From positions 1 to 47,991 of the forward strand of contig JAIRXB010000018.1 of assembly GCA_031268535.1 (NCBI GenBank): DNA of 47,991 bases, written 5' to 3'. The position numbers and the translations under genes are program-made. Each line of letters starts with the position of its first letter. Within the stretch, counting starts at the first letter, position 1. The notes beneath the pieces are model-generated. The model had not been told where the DNA came from. It made no database searches and saw only the letters and a list, made by a program, of their open reading frames with translations. This stretch comes from Puniceicoccales bacterium. Lineage in GTDB: Bacteria > Verrucomicrobiota > Verrucomicrobiia > Opitutales > JAIRLM01. Shown here piece by piece: positions 1 to 8,311 of the stretch.

Positions 1-25
1 CTCTAAATGGCGAATGCTTTTCGGC

Positions 26-104
26 AAAAGCATTCAGTCCTGCGGTGGAAAAAGCTTCAGCGAAGGGACTGAATATTGCCGCAAACGTTTCCAGGCAAGA
101 AATC
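26..104. repeat. Multi-hairpin dispersed repeat, copy 1
   Basis: A segment of about 79 bp that recurs at 26920-27000. Both copies begin AAAAGCATTCAGTC, contain GGACTGAA and ATTGCCGCAA, and end GGCAANNAATC. In this copy TTCAGTCC (33-40) is complementary to GGACTGAA (66-73), CTTC/GAAG forms an inner hairpin, and TTGCC/GGCAA forms a second one. Just upstream, GAATGCTTTT (12-21) and AAAAGCATTC (26-35) make a perfect 10 bp hairpin with a CGGC loop. No protein is convincingly encoded here. It could be a small structured RNA, a mobile-element remnant or an old duplicated gene fragment; the sequence alone does not decide. Confidence 0.6.
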
Positions 105-339
105 GATACATTTCCGCCATCGGTTTGCCATTGGGCCGAACGGTGTTTTTGCGTCTACCTCCATTGCTAATCTTTGCATTACGGGTGGCGTTTGCTCTAT
201 GGCTACACATTTATATCGCATTCGCATCAATTGCCCAACGAAGTTTTGCAATGGTGTGGAAATCGCTCGGCGCCATAAAAAAATTTGTCCGCCCATGTTA
301 GTGCGCCTTACGGCGCAGTGCATTCCGCAGATAGCGATT

Positions 340-366
340 AACTCCGCCAAAAGTGGCGGAGTTTTT
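340..366 (+). terminator. Intrinsic terminator
   Basis: AACTCCGCC pairs perfectly with GGCGGAGTT across a six-base AAAAGT loop, and the stem runs into a T tract. This is a textbook rho-independent terminator reading to the right. No convincing gene lies directly upstream within the window, so it either ends a transcript of the structured region at 12-105 or is left from a lost gene. Confidence 0.7.
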
Positions 367-761
367 CAGTGGTCGCCGTCTCAGTGATGCGTGTCATTTC
401 TTTTTCCAATGCGATGATTTTCGCCGCACGGTAAAATTTGGTCCGCTGTCAACCTTTCCAAAGAAAGTGATAGAAAATTTCAGCATTCCAGCCTTGATGG
501 CGACCGACTAATTATTGGACCGCTTCGCCCGTTTGGAGCGGCCGCATGGCAACATTTTTGCGCCAAACGATGGCCAGCATAATGCGGGCACGGGATGGTC
601 TGTGAATTCATCTGCTTGGCCATGTAGCGGTATGCCGTTTAAATGGCCATCAAAAATGAGTTTGCGGTCGTTTGGCTCTGAAGATGGCGCAACCGAACCG
701 ACAAACGACATTCGCCATTGCCGCCAAAGCTTGCGCAAAAATTACTGGCGGCGCGAAGATG
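367..761. other. Non-coding or decayed stretch
   Basis: No open frame here has a ribosome binding site, a recognisable domain or protein-like composition. A 7 bp inverted repeat (GCCGCCA at 720-726, TGGCGGC at 746-752) sits about ten bases beyond the tmRNA 3' end and may act in its 3' processing or termination, although no T tract follows it on the minus strand. Confidence 0.5.
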
Positions 762-1161
762 TGGTGGAGGCGGTGGGAGTCGAACCCACGTCTCCCATGT
801 TCTCGGGCGGCGCGTCTACGTGCGTAGCGGCGTCATAATTTAATCTTTTTTGTCGGACGTCGCCACGGCAAAGAAGACTAGTGCGATTGATGCGATTTCG
901 GCCTCGCACGATCCGAAACCCCGCCCGCTATTTTTCGTCGCGGCGCCCTAGCGAGCAGTCAGCCGTCGCGACGTGCCGCAATTTTTGCGGCATTTTTTTA
1001 ATTAGGCAGCCATCGCATAGGACTTAGATTTGCCGAACTTGAGACCCCTAATTACGTTTTTTTTGCCATTTACAGACATCGAATGGATTTTTGCGGAGCC
1101 AACCATTCATCTCCGGCACGCAGCACCGTCCTGCCCCATGGGATCGAATCCATGCGCCCCC
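762..1161 (-). ncRNA. ssrA: Transfer-messenger RNA (tmRNA)
   Basis: tmRNA rescues ribosomes stalled on broken mRNAs and adds a degradation tag. Read on the minus strand, the 3' end is a T-arm (GTGGGTTCGACTCCCAC) followed by CGCCTCC, a discriminator A and an encoded CCA (764-762). The 5' end (from 1161) reads GGGGGCG followed by CATGGATTCGA, the hallmark tmRNA start. The two ends form a 7 bp acceptor stem with one G-U pair. The tag frame can be read at 1034-1002 as GKSKSYAMAA plus stop, with GGC as the likely resume codon, so the tag ends AMAA where most bacteria have ALAA. A GCCGCA/TGCGGC hairpin (975-991), part of the pseudoknot region, follows the tag stop. The length of 400 nt is ordinary for a one-piece tmRNA. 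Confidence 0.93.
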
Positions 1162-1186
1162 GCGGCAAAACTTTCGCTTTGACAGA

Positions 1187-1217
1187 ATCATAAGTGGAAA
1201 ATATCCGTCAAAGTCAA
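1187..1217 (-). promoter_or_regulatory. Possible tmRNA promoter
   Basis: On the minus strand TTGACT (1217-1212) and TATGAT (1192-1187) are separated by 19 bases, and the -10 box lies 26 bases before the mature tmRNA 5' end, leaving room for a short leader removed by RNase P. The spacer is longer than optimal, so this is a weak prediction. It overlaps the first codons of the divergent CinA-like gene if that gene really starts at 1194. Confidence 0.35.
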
Positions 1218-1781
1218 CAGATTTTGAACAGGTGCGGCATACAATCCATCGACGGCTCGCCGGACGAGTCCCACTACGCCTTTCACGGTCCGGTTGAGAA
1301 TGTTTCGTCACTAATCGCCATGTGCATCTCCATACTCGTTCGGCGCGGCCAGACCGTTTCCTTTGCCGAATCGTTTACGGGCGGCATGCTCTCTGACCTT
1401 TGGCACGGCGAAATGGACTGCAGACGTGCGCTCCGCGGGACGGTTGCGGTGTCCGGCGAAGATGCATCGTGGTCGATCGTTGGGATCAGCGAAATATTTT
1501 TGGGGAATTTTGGATGCTGCAGTCGCGAAGTTGCAGCGGCAATGGCCAATGGCGTGCGCGACGCATTTGCCAGCGATTTTTCATTGGCAATCGCCGGCAA
1601 CAATTTCGACGGTCGCGGAGTCCGCAGCGCCTATCTTGTCATTCGCACGCCAACCAGAGAAGTGGTCCAAAGCCTTAATTTTGACGCAAACCACGCAAGC
1701 GGACGTACGCTAATGCGGGAAACGGCATGCTACGCATCATGCAAAATACTCCTCCAGGTGCTTTTCGAAGAAACCGCCTAA
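1194..1781 (+). CDS. Degenerate CinA C-terminal (PncC-type) domain protein
   Basis: The protein matches the stand-alone CinA C-terminal domain, which in active members deamidates nicotinamide mononucleotide in pyridine nucleotide recycling. Visible family features are a variant AES-TGG motif (AESFTGG, about residues 58-64), the SREVAAAMANGVRDAF helix, and the end segment HASGRTLMRETACYASCKILL. Key parts are altered: the usual SNEAK segment with its catalytic lysine reads SGEDAS, and the GIAGP-GG loop is AGNNFDGRG. It may therefore be inactive or in decay, but the frame is intact over 195 residues. The annotated start is GTG; ATG at 1320 lies just before the conserved domain and would avoid overlapping the tmRNA promoter. 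It converges on the next gene. Confidence 0.6.
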   Translation: MENIRQSQQILNRCGIQSIDGSPDESHYAFHGPVENVSSLIAMCISILVRRGQTVSFAESFTGGMLSDLWHGEMDCRRALRGTVAVSGEDASWSIVGISEIFLGNFGCCSREVAAAMANGVRDAFASDFSLAIAGNNFDGRGVRSAYLVIRTPTREVVQSLNFDANHASGRTLMRETACYASCKILLQVLFEETA

Positions 1782-1783
1782 TG

Positions 1784-1809
1784 TTGCTTTGCCGCCTAGG
1801 CCTAAGCAA
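1784..1809. terminator. Bidirectional hairpin between convergent genes
   Basis: TTGCTT (1784-1789) pairs with AAGCAA (1804-1809), with further GCC/GGC pairing inside. It overlaps the stop codon of the minus-strand gene and lies two bases after the CinA-like gene. There is no long T tract, so its strength is uncertain. Confidence 0.4.
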
Positions 1810-2857
1810 TTACGCTGATAGGTTTCCCTTTTGGATTATGCTCAATGAGCCATTGTGAAAATTCTTCTCTGTTTAGCGGTCTTCCGTTGTTGGTGAACAT
1901 GTCCGTCTCTCTGTCGTAGGAGAGCGGTTGATAGGCGGTTCGTCCACCGACGGTGATGACGCGATAAAATGGAGGTTCCGGTAGCCCGTGGTCGACCATA
2001 AGCTTGCGGAACTCAATGGCCTCATCCCTGGTGAATGCTTTAAACCTATAGCCGGGAAATTCTCTGGACATGAACGCTGTGCAAGAATCATTTGCGCACT
2101 TTGCGAAAACATCGCCAAACTTGTTTCCATTGACGTCTTTCGCTTTGGTGTGAAGAGCAATTTCGCGACCCATGGTTGCAATCCTATGGACCATGCTTGT
2201 CGCGCGCCGTTCAGATTTCATAGCATCGCTGGCCGTGCGCATATCGGTTGCATTGCGTATGTCGCTGTCCGGCAGGTCCTTATCATGTGGAATTTTGCCT
2301 TCCGCAGCGTACCAGCTGACAAAATCACATGCAGATTTGAGATCTTGCAGAAGCACGCCGACATCTGAACTGGGCCCGGCCGTGGCGCCGAAAGGACGAA
2401 TGAGTTCATGGGCGATAATTGGGGCCGTACGGGCCTTGTCCAGTATTTCGCAGAGTCTTTTGTAAATGTCTGACGGCTTAATTCGATCCTCTGAACCATC
2501 TGCCCTTTTCACTGTAAATTCATCCGTATCGGAAAATCGTCCAAGAAAGTCGATCATCTGCATAATGTCAGCGGCATTGGCGGCTACGCTACTTTTAGCG
2601 GCGAGAAATTCTTTTCTAAGTCCAATATTTTCGCTAATGGTATCGATTTCAGCTTTGGTTGGCGCTCGACCGTCCACTTTGTAGGCTTTGTCGGTTTGTG
2701 GCGGAGGCGGTTGCGCCTGCGGTGATTTGTTAGCCGTATAGGACTTACGCGAAAGGACGGAAGGGTCACCGACAGCACCGATCATATCTCTAATATGTGA
2801 ATTTCTCAGCTCTCCGCAAGAAAAAACTCCATTGGGGCGCATAAAGCTGCGCAACAT
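1802..2857 (-). CDS. Unknown 351-residue protein
   Basis: I do not recognise this protein. It has no signal peptide and no membrane segment. A short Ser-rich N-terminal part is followed by a low-complexity proline stretch (QAQPPPPQ, about 48-55), then a largely helical, charged region (about 65-250) and a C-terminal part with several aromatic residues (about 265-345). The Ser-rich, flexible N-terminus would suit a type III secretion substrate, but that is only a suggestion. It is read divergently from plsY with about 20 bp between the starts, so the two presumably share a promoter region. The frame is long and composition is protein-like, so the gene is real. Confidence 0.7.
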   Translation of the reverse strand: MLRSFMRPNGVFSCGELRNSHIRDMIGAVGDPSVLSRKSYTANKSPQAQPPPPQTDKAYKVDGRAPTKAEIDTISENIGLRKEFLAAKSSVAANAADIMQMIDFLGRFSDTDEFTVKRADGSEDRIKPSDIYKRLCEILDKARTAPIIAHELIRPFGATAGPSSDVGVLLQDLKSACDFVSWYAAEGKIPHDKDLPDSDIRNATDMRTASDAMKSERRATSMVHRIATMGREIALHTKAKDVNGNKFGDVFAKCANDSCTAFMSREFPGYRFKAFTRDEAIEFRKLMVDHGLPEPPFYRVITVGGRTAYQPLSYDRETDMFTNNGRPLNREEFSQWLIEHNPKGKPISVIA

Positions 2858-2877
2858 TTGGCGCTAAAGGAGTATAG

Positions 2878-3576
2878 GTGGAATATGAAAATGTGGCGCA
2901 ATGGGAGCGGAAACTTCTTTTGCTTGCCAACGGCTGTGTTGGTCCAAGTCTTTGGGCAGTGGGCTTTACGTCGTTTTCCTTTGCCTTTTCGGCGTCCGTT
3001 GGGTATTTACTTGGTTCGCTTCCTTTTGGGTACCTTGTGGCCAAAATGCGCGGAGTAAACATTTTTGCCGTTGGCAGCGGCAATGTTGGCGCAACAAATG
3101 TAAGGAGGTCTGTCGGTTGCGGAGCAGGAGCAATTGTCTTTCTGCTCGATGCGGCAAAGGGATTCGCAGCTGTCGCATGGCCGCTGCACCATTGTTGCTG
3201 TGATGTTTCTCGCCGCTGTGCGTCCATTGGACTTCTCGCCGCGCTGCTGGGCCATATGTTTTCGATTTTTTTGCGATTCCGAGGCGGAAAGGGAGTTTCC
3301 GTAGCCATAGGTGGATTTTTGGCGCTGGAAGCTAACGTTCTTTTGCTGGCACTGGCCGCATGGGCTGTCGTATTTGCCTTTGGTCGCTTTGTCTCACTGG
3401 CCTCAATATTCTTTGCGCTCATGTTGCCGCTATGCTCCTATCTGTTTTACTATCCTCCATTTGAAAATGTTGTGGCTCTAGCGGTTGCCGCAATGATCAT
3501 AGGGCGCCATTGGCAAAACATTCGCCGTCTCCTTGACGGAACGGAGCATGGCTTCGGCAAGGAGAGCGGGAAATAG
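2878..3576 (+). CDS. plsY: Glycerol-3-phosphate acyltransferase PlsY
   Basis: Inner-membrane enzyme that transfers an acyl group from acyl-phosphate to glycerol-3-phosphate, giving lysophosphatidic acid, the first step of phospholipid synthesis. The three family signatures are visible: SLPFGYLVAK followed by GSGNVGATNVRR (about 47-82), GHMFSIFLRFRGGKGVS (about 125-141) and HWQNIRRLLDGTEH near the C-terminus. Several hydrophobic helices fit the multi-pass topology. The start is GTG at 2878, preceded by AAAGGAG at 2866-2872 with five bases between. The N-terminus is about 35 residues longer than in most PlsY proteins. Confidence 0.93.
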   Translation: MEYENVAQWERKLLLLANGCVGPSLWAVGFTSFSFAFSASVGYLLGSLPFGYLVAKMRGVNIFAVGSGNVGATNVRRSVGCGAGAIVFLLDAAKGFAAVAWPLHHCCCDVSRRCASIGLLAALLGHMFSIFLRFRGGKGVSVAIGGFLALEANVLLLALAAWAVVFAFGRFVSLASIFFALMLPLCSYLFYYPPFENVVALAVAAMIIGRHWQNIRRLLDGTEHGFGKESGK

Positions 3577-3608
3577 CTGCTACGCTTGTGTTTGCCTGGA
3601 GATTTCCG

Positions 3609-4748
3609 ATGAACGGTGAGTTTGGCGCTGGGCACATGGACAGGCTGCTCCACGAAGTGGTGGATGCGGCAGTCGCTGCGAGAGCGTCTGACGTTCACAT
3701 AGAGCCGCAGGAAGATCGCACCATGATCCGTTTCCGCATTGATGGTCGCCTGCGCCCTCACAGGGAAGTTGAAAAGCATTTGCACGGAGCTTTGCTGCTG
3801 CGGTTGAAAATTATTTCCCGCATTGCCGTCGATTTGGCGCATCTGCCGCAGGATGGGAAATGGTCATTTTTTTCTGGCGCAGTTCGCCGTGACGTGCGCG
3901 TTTCGCTCATTCCCTTCTCCTACGGCGAAGGTGCTGTGCTTAGAATTCTAATGGGCTTTGCGGCCGTACCAACCCTTGAGGATCTCGGATTTGACGGAAA
4001 AACTGCCGCTGGGCTGCGGGCGGCAGTTCGCGGCCCAGATGGCTTGCTGCTCCTGACTGGGCCGACCGGCTGCGGAAAGTCAACCACCATACATGCCATG
4101 CTGGCTGAGCTGAACGATGGAACGCGAAAGCTTATCACCGTTGAAGATCCTGTTGAATATGTTGCCGACGGCATAAGCTCCGTGCAGGTTGACGAATCCC
4201 GCGGGCTTGGCTTTGCGGACGCAATTCGCGCCGTTCTTCGCCAGTCGCCAAATGTAATTTTCGTTGGCGAAATCCGCGATGAGGCAACGGCATCGGTGGC
4301 TGTGCAGGCAGCCCTCACGGGACACTTTGTATGCAGCACGCTCCATTGCCGAGATAGCGTAGGCGCAATTTCGCGACTTATGGAGCTGCGTGTGCCAATC
4401 CATTTGATCGCAACGGTACTGAGGGGCGTGCTCTCCCAAAGACTCGTGCGTCGCCTGTGCGAAAAATGTAAACGGCCAACGGGCACGGCTGGTGCATTTG
4501 GTGGCATCTTCAGCCGCGACGGCAACGGTGCGTTTTTTTCCGCAAATGGATGCGAACATTGCGCTTGGAGCGGCTATTTCGACCAAACTGCCATCTATGA
4601 GTGGATGGAGCTCACAAATGGCTCCGCGGAAAGCTTCACCGAGAAAAAGTGCGCAGAACAAATTTCCATTTCGCTAAAGTGCTGTGCTCAAACGAAAGTG
4701 GCGGAAGGTGTAACGTCTCCGGAGGAAGCCTACGTTGCGATAGGATAG
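3609..4748 (+). CDS. GspE/PilB-family secretion ATPase, short form
   Basis: Hexameric AAA-type ATPase of the kind that powers type II secretion or type IV pilus assembly. ASDVHIEP lies at about 27-34, the Walker A GPTGCGKSTT at 151-160, the Asp box TVEDPVEY at 177-184, Walker B VIFVGEIRD at about 216-224 and the His box around GHFVCSTLHC (238-247). Cys pairs CEKC and CEHC later in the chain form the zinc module typical of GspE/PilB. At 379 residues it lacks the roughly 150-200 residue N-terminal docking domain of full-length members. The ATG at 3609 is preferred over GTG 3588 because GGAGA (3598-3602) lies six bases before it. No other secretion or pilus gene is nearby, so its partner machinery is unknown. 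The 3' end overlaps the convergent antiporter gene by 19 bp. Confidence 0.87.
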   Translation: MNGEFGAGHMDRLLHEVVDAAVAARASDVHIEPQEDRTMIRFRIDGRLRPHREVEKHLHGALLLRLKIISRIAVDLAHLPQDGKWSFFSGAVRRDVRVSLIPFSYGEGAVLRILMGFAAVPTLEDLGFDGKTAAGLRAAVRGPDGLLLLTGPTGCGKSTTIHAMLAELNDGTRKLITVEDPVEYVADGISSVQVDESRGLGFADAIRAVLRQSPNVIFVGEIRDEATASVAVQAALTGHFVCSTLHCRDSVGAISRLMELRVPIHLIATVLRGVLSQRLVRRLCEKCKRPTGTAGAFGGIFSRDGNGAFFSANGCEHCAWSGYFDQTAIYEWMELTNGSAESFTEKKCAEQISISLKCCAQTKVAEGVTSPEEAYVAIG

Positions 4749-7087
4749 GCGGCGAGCGGTTCCGCGCTGCAGCTGTCGAGGTGTTCCCGTGCCCGCCTGA
4801 CGGCAGTTTCTTCGCCGGCCACTACAATTACGTCGTTGAGCAGGAGCATTTCGTTCGGTGACGGCATCGGAATTGATGTGGATTTGCGAATGATCTTTAC
4901 GACGCTAACGCAATATTTTTTCCGCAAATTGCTTTCCGCCAAAGTTTTTCCAATGCATTCGTGTCGTGTGTGAAGGCAGATGCACGCCACTTCGAAGGAC
5001 TCAATGCCGCCAGGCTCTTCGCTTTCCATGGATGGCGTGCCGAAAAATAGCTGGCAGCGGTCCAAATCCATTTTATTCCCTATTAAAATTAACTTCATTG
5101 TCGGCACTAGGAGGCAATCGGCGGATGGCGAAAACGAGATATGGTTTCTGTGGCGAAGGGCGATGATGTTTACGGAAAAACGCTCCCGCAGAGAGAGCTC
5201 GCTAATTCTCGAGTAGCAGCCGCAATTGTCTTCGACGAGCGCAATTTCCGCTATGTCCAAGTCGTCGCCAGATTGTGCGTATAGCTTTTTGAGCACGCTA
5301 TTGCGCTGCTTTGCTATCTGCGACTCAACGTCTCTGTTGAACGTTTCAACGAAATAGACCTCAAGGCGCGTGTTAATGCGCAGCATGCGGTTGCGGAAAA
5401 CCAGTCCGGCAAAAAAAATCAGAACAACAAAGGCGTAGAGCGGGACCCCGCGCGGCAGCGTCGGCGCCGCAACCGACAGGAATATGCCGCCGAGAAATAG
5501 GAGCAAAAAGGCGTATACGGCCGTTTGCACAACGCCGCCGATGCGTGTGACGAGAAAGTGTTTCTGTTTGTCGCGCATTGTGGAGAAGATATTTTCAACG
5601 AGGCCGACGAAGAGCGAATTTATCTGCCGCACAATGGCAGTTAAAATCGGCAAAGCAATGAGTGCGGCGCAGCACCAAATCGCTATGGTGGCTATGTTTA
5701 TGTAGCGCTCCCCTATAAGGTTGAGTCGAAGAACATTTTTGACGGAATAGGAGGCGATGATGAGCACGGAAAAGAATAGCAGTGAACTCATGAGCGTATA
5801 GATTAGGGGCTTCATTGCGAACTTGATGGATGAATTTTTGGAAAATCGCAAATTGATGGCGGTGAGCATTTCTCTGTAGATGCGGCCAAACTTCAGCAGC
5901 GATTTCGGGCAAATTCTCAGCAGAAAATGAAAAATCTTCCCGGCGCGCGGGCTAAGTATGGCGGTGCAGAACGCCGTCCCCAGCGATACGCCGATGGCGA
6001 TGCTGATTAGGCCGTCCGATGTGACGCCAAGAGATGTTCCGAGAGTCGCAATTACAAAGCTGAACTCGCCGATTTGGGCGGTGGCCATCGGAGCTCGGAA
6101 GCTGTCTTCTCCGCTCTGTCCACTGAGGAAGAAGCCGAGAAAACACGCCAGCACCTTCAGTAAAAACACCAAAATGGTTAGCAGTACAATTGGCCACCAG
6201 TACGTTAGGAGTTTGCTCGGATCCGCCATGAGTCCGGTCGAAAGGAAGAAGATTGCCGTAAACAGAGTGCGTATTGGCCGCATGCACTCCTCAATTGACT
6301 CAGCGATTTCGCTGTTGGAAAATATGGCGCCGGCCAAAAATGCCCCAAGGGCGGTCGAGAAATGCGCCGTTTCCGCCAGAAGACCTACGGTTAGCAGCGC
6401 ACCTATAATGACGATGGTGAAAAATTCTTCGGAGTGAAATTTCTTCATCAATTTGATGAAAAACGGCATCAAGAGTCTGCCGCCCATGAAAATGCTCAAA
6501 ACGAATGCGCCCACCAGAAATGTGGTGCGGCCGACCGCGTCCCAGTCGAAGTAGCCGGTGATGGCAATGCCGGACAGCACAACTAGAAGTAGTACGGCAA
6601 GAATGTCTTCAAACACCAAAAGGCCCATGGCGAGGCGAGCGTAATTTTTCTGCAGCGCCTTTTGGTCAGCCAGAACTGGAACGGCTATCATGGTCGAACT
6701 TATTGCCAGCAGTCCGCCGAGAAATAGGCCGTTAAGGCCGCCCCAGCCGAGAATCGGCGCAACGGCTCGCCCGAGGAAGATCATGAAAAAGGTTTGAAAA
6801 AGAAGCGCAATTATCACAGGGCCAAAAAGTTGTCGCAACTTTCGCAGATCAAATTCAAGCCCCATGTAGAACATTAGAAATATAACGCCAAGCTCTCCAA
6901 TTTGCCGTATGACGTTCTGCTCGTGTATGAAAAATTCACCGCGGATGCTAAAATCGACGGCAATTCCGCCGATAATGTAGGAAAGCAAAAGCGGAAACCG
7001 CAGCGCACGAGCAACTATGGCGGCTATGGCTGCCACCACCAATAGCCAGGAGAAATCGCGAACAAGCTCAATGGAAGCGGTTTCCAT
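4730..7087 (-). CDS. CPA2-family cation/proton antiporter with two RCK_C domains
   Basis: Membrane protein of the KefB/Na+-H+ exchanger type that swaps K+ or Na+ for protons. Residues about 1-385 form the hydrophobic antiporter core, with family segments LGVIFLMFYMGLEFDLRKL, STMIAVPVLADQKAL and LGAFLAGAIFSNSE. An unusual second block of four hydrophobic segments follows (about 425-580), then two soluble RCK_C (TrkA-C) modules (about 610-690 and 700-780) expected to sense ligands. The NAD-binding RCK_N domain found in Kef systems is absent. Length is 785 residues. The start is ATG at 7087 at the beginning of the first membrane helix. It could be a K+ efflux or Na+/H+ system; the substrate cannot be told from sequence. 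Confidence 0.85.
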   Translation of the reverse strand: METASIELVRDFSWLLVVAAIAAIVARALRFPLLLSYIIGGIAVDFSIRGEFFIHEQNVIRQIGELGVIFLMFYMGLEFDLRKLRQLFGPVIIALLFQTFFMIFLGRAVAPILGWGGLNGLFLGGLLAISSTMIAVPVLADQKALQKNYARLAMGLLVFEDILAVLLLVVLSGIAITGYFDWDAVGRTTFLVGAFVLSIFMGGRLLMPFFIKLMKKFHSEEFFTIVIIGALLTVGLLAETAHFSTALGAFLAGAIFSNSEIAESIEECMRPIRTLFTAIFFLSTGLMADPSKLLTYWWPIVLLTILVFLLKVLACFLGFFLSGQSGEDSFRAPMATAQIGEFSFVIATLGTSLGVTSDGLISIAIGVSLGTAFCTAILSPRAGKIFHFLLRICPKSLLKFGRIYREMLTAINLRFSKNSSIKFAMKPLIYTLMSSLLFFSVLIIASYSVKNVLRLNLIGERYINIATIAIWCCAALIALPILTAIVRQINSLFVGLVENIFSTMRDKQKHFLVTRIGGVVQTAVYAFLLLFLGGIFLSVAAPTLPRGVPLYAFVVLIFFAGLVFRNRMLRINTRLEVYFVETFNRDVESQIAKQRNSVLKKLYAQSGDDLDIAEIALVEDNCGCYSRISELSLRERFSVNIIALRHRNHISFSPSADCLLVPTMKLILIGNKMDLDRCQLFFGTPSMESEEPGGIESFEVACICLHTRHECIGKTLAESNLRKKYCVSVVKIIRKSTSIPMPSPNEMLLLNDVIVVAGEETAVRRAREHLDSCSAEPLAAYPIAT

Positions 7088-7320
7088 GGCTCATTCGCTA
7101 GCGGCGCCGCCATTTTAGGCAATATTTTTATATTTCTTTTTGGCGCACAGGACAACCGCAGTTGCCCAATTGGCTTTCCAAATGCCGCGGGAGATGGCGA
7201 ATTTGGCTGGAATTGAGCATTTTGCATATTCCGCTCACAAGTTGAAAAATTTGCTATGGAGTACTTTGGTTCGGGTCTTTCGCCCCAATGGCGCAAAAAC
7301 CGAAGTTGGAGGAAGAATAA

Positions 7321-7638
7321 ATGAGTTGTTGTGGAATAATGGATGTGAGTAAGGCTGTCGGCCCCCTGGATCTGAGATGTTGCTATTTGAACTCCATGTC
7401 GGTGACGCTTGTCGATATGTGGGGTAAGAATCCTAGGACGGCCGGTCTAATTGCGCTTCCGCACGAAGGCAACACCTATAGAGGGGACCAGGACGGCTTT
7501 GAAGTCTGCATGGGCGGATTTAATGGGGATTTTTCAAAAGTTTCTTCGTACTTACCTGGCGCCAGGCAATATGGCGTTCCATTTGCCATGCTTGAGGATG
7601 GAACGGTGATAAGGGTGGCCGCCGTGAGTGTCCGTTAA
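7321..7638 (+). CDS. Unknown 105-residue protein
   Basis: No family recognised. The start is well supported: GGAGGA at 7308-7313 lies seven bases before the ATG, one of the strongest ribosome binding sites in the window. The protein is soluble by composition, with five Cys of which four are near the N-terminus (CC at 3-4 and 20-21), and a glycine-rich centre. The next gene follows after about 20 bp on the same strand, so they are probably cotranscribed. The 233 bp upstream hold no gene; they should contain the promoter, but no clear -10/-35 pair is visible. Confidence 0.7.
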   Translation: MSCCGIMDVSKAVGPLDLRCCYLNSMSVTLVDMWGKNPRTAGLIALPHEGNTYRGDQDGFEVCMGGFNGDFSKVSSYLPGARQYGVPFAMLEDGTVIRVAAVSVR

Positions 7639-7658
7639 TTTGGTTGGAGTTCTCTAAA

Positions 7659-8243
7659 ATGTTTGGGCCATTCGTAGCTTACATGGAGCCGCTTTCAGCG
7701 GTTAAGTGGATGGCGCGTGATGCGCCCGCTCCTGCAAAGGGTCGTCTTCTCGGCGAATGCGTTTACGACGGTGGCACGGCAAACCGTAGTGGGCGCTTGT
7801 ATCGGCTTCTTGACGAAGATCGCTTGGCTGAGTTTATTTGGTCCATTGAGCAAGCGCCATGGGAGCCGATTGATTGGAAGCGTCCACAGTACGTGCGCGT
7901 TGCGCTTCCGCCAAGTAGGCGCTATGGGCGCGTGGCCGAGGAGTGCGCTATTGTTGCCGTCGTACGCGAAAAAAGTGATGGCTTTTGGGGTTTTCTGCGC
8001 GAGCATGTGTGCGGCCCGATGATTGTGCTTGGCGTTTCTCTTATGTTTTTGGTGCCGCTGAAGTGGGTTGCCGAGGTTGTTGGCGCCGCCTTTGGCGGAG
8101 CTGCCGTCGCCATAGGTGCCAGTGCTATTTTGGCTCTTGTTGGTGGATTTGTGATTGGGGCCCTAGTGGTCGCTACGGCTATAATCTTGCGGTATTTTTC
8201 ATGGTGGCCCGCTACGCGTCGGCCGACAATGGCGTCTGCATAG
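7659..8243 (+). CDS. Unknown membrane protein with C-terminal hydrophobic hairpin
   Basis: No family recognised. The first 115 residues are soluble with many Arg and Trp, followed by two or three long hydrophobic segments (about 120-188: MIVLGVSLMFLVPL, then an Ala/Gly-rich stretch, then FVIGALVVATAIILRYF). A soluble domain followed by a hydrophobic hairpin fits a membrane-anchored or membrane-inserting protein. GGAG at 7646-7649 lies nine bases before ATG 7659, which is preferred to the TTG at 7644. It is probably in one operon with the preceding small gene. Confidence 0.65.
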   Translation: MFGPFVAYMEPLSAVKWMARDAPAPAKGRLLGECVYDGGTANRSGRLYRLLDEDRLAEFIWSIEQAPWEPIDWKRPQYVRVALPPSRRYGRVAEECAIVAVVREKSDGFWGFLREHVCGPMIVLGVSLMFLVPLKWVAEVVGAAFGGAAVAIGASAILALVGGFVIGALVVATAIILRYFSWWPATRRPTMASA

Positions 8244-8311
8244 ACGGCTTGCGGGTTTCACGTAGCTTTTTTAGTCTTGCACCTGCATGGATGGCGTGCG
8301 TTGTGCCGTGC

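Noticed and set aside
14-387. Overlapping open frames on both strands at the left edge
   Set aside because: None has a ribosome binding site or domain, they overlap one another, and the region is explained by the hairpin repeat and terminator.
508-838. Open frames at 508-738 (minus) and 515-838 (plus)
   Set aside because: The plus frame runs into the tmRNA gene, and neither shows recognisable motifs. They are chance frames.
3920-4661. Long minus-strand frames of about 200 codons opposite the secretion ATPase
   Set aside because: They are antisense shadows of a well-supported gene and have no protein-like motifs.
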